A stretch of DNA of 6,813 nucleotides from Bacteroidota bacterium. Lineage in GTDB: Bacteria > Bacteroidota > Bacteroidia > Bacteroidales > JAKIYJ01. The notes below the pieces were generated by a model. The model saw nothing but the letters and a program-made list of their open reading frames with translations, was not told where the DNA came from and did not search any database. Position 1 is the first letter of the stretch. The number at the start of each line of letters is the position of its first letter. A program made the position numbers and the translations under genes. The DNA lies in NCBI GenBank assembly GCA_022708585.1, contig JAKIYJ010000079.1, forward strand, positions 1 through 6,813. Direction: 5' to 3'. Of the stretch, positions 6,593 through 6,813 are shown piece after piece.

Positions 6593-6600
6593 GGGTACAT

Positions 6601-6813
6601 ATGAACTACCTACGATTTGATTTACACAAGAACAGATTCACAGCCTATAATGCTACCACAGGGCGATACCGTGACTATAGGACAGGTGAGGTAGGGATAC
6701 TAAGTTTTATTGATGATTGCAAACGCACTACATATAAAGAACCCATCGTAATGGGAGTAGAATCAACAGGGAACACACTATATTTTAAGCGGATGCTTAT
6801 TTGTTTTTTTTCA
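6601..6813 (+). CDS. IS110-family transposase, N-terminal part (continues beyond window)
   Basis: Seventy-one codons are visible. The protein begins MNYLRFDLHKNRFTAYNATT, with the first acidic residue of the DEDD (RuvC-like) catalytic domain at Asp7 in the FDLHKN motif. It continues to VMGVESTGNTLYF, whose Glu54 in the VESTGN motif is the second catalytic position of the IS110 family. The start is supported by AGGGGGG immediately upstream. IS110 transposases act with a bridge RNA to join a circular donor to its target. The last visible residues (RMLICFFS) are less typical than the rest. A frameshift near the edge cannot be excluded, and the remainder of the gene, including the C-terminal Tnp domain with its catalytic Ser, is not in view. 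Confidence 0.85.
   Translation, partial: MNYLRFDLHKNRFTAYNATTGRYRDYRTGEVGILSFIDDCKRTTYKEPIVMGVESTGNTLYFKRMLICFFS

Larger units (their letters stand above)
6301..6600 (+). other. Non-coding left end of an IS110-family element (gene-free stretch)
   Basis: Three hundred bases with no plausible gene lie between the retron RT stop and the IS110-type transposase start. The retron has no obvious terminator here. IS110-group elements carry a long non-coding end upstream of the transposase that encodes the bridge RNA, so most of this stretch is probably element DNA. IS110 elements lack clear terminal inverted repeats, and I could not place the retron/IS boundary. The stretch between 6301 and about 6380 could belong to either. 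Confidence 0.55.

Overview
The window is AT-rich bacterial DNA (roughly 30% GC by eye outside one GC-richer block). It joins a surface-polysaccharide operon to a pile-up of mobile and defence elements. No gene fixes the taxonomy. Family content (CDP-alcohol phosphotransferase and LicC-like genes, a 'surface carbohydrate biosynthesis' protein, IS256- and IS110-type elements, a group II intron, a retron) is compatible with many uncultured or environmental Gram-negative lineages; I would not name a genus.

Left part (1-2956, all minus strand). Three co-directional genes read leftwards: a 465-residue surface carbohydrate biosynthesis/glycosyltransferase-like protein, a 405-residue TagB/TagF-type CDP-glycerol (or CDP-polyol) phosphotransferase, and the N-terminus of a LicC/MobA-type nucleotidyltransferase cut by the window edge. 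Spacings are 68 and 25 bp, so they look like one transcription unit. The nucleotidyltransferase plausibly makes the CDP-activated alcohol that the phosphotransferase attaches to a cell-surface glycan.

Middle part (2957-4358). Two decayed mobile elements lie head to tail, both on the minus strand. The first (about 2998-3464) has imperfect terminal inverted repeats around an internally deleted, frameshifted IS256-like transposase. The second (about 3537-4351) is a group II intron whose RNA core is still recognisable: a GTGTG 5' end, an EBS1 with a 7-bp match to the 5' exon, domain V, and a domain VI-like stem. Its reverse transcriptase/maturase has lost nearly everything except its two ends.

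Right part (4359-6300, plus strand). An apparently intact retron: a promoter-like TTGACA box, a compact msr-msd non-coding RNA closed by a perfect 14-bp a1/a2 inverted repeat, then a 564-residue retron reverse transcriptase with a C-terminal Toprim domain fused in the same polypeptide. Both the RNA and the protein architecture resemble retron Ec67 (Eco2). By analogy with characterised retrons it is most likely an anti-phage system in which the RT-msDNA complex controls the Toprim effector.

Far right (6301-6813, plus strand). The left end of an IS110-family insertion sequence: about 300 bp of structured non-coding DNA, the place where IS110 elements encode their bridge (seek) RNA, followed by the first 71 codons of the DEDD transposase. 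A hairpin overlaps its Shine-Dalgarno sequence.
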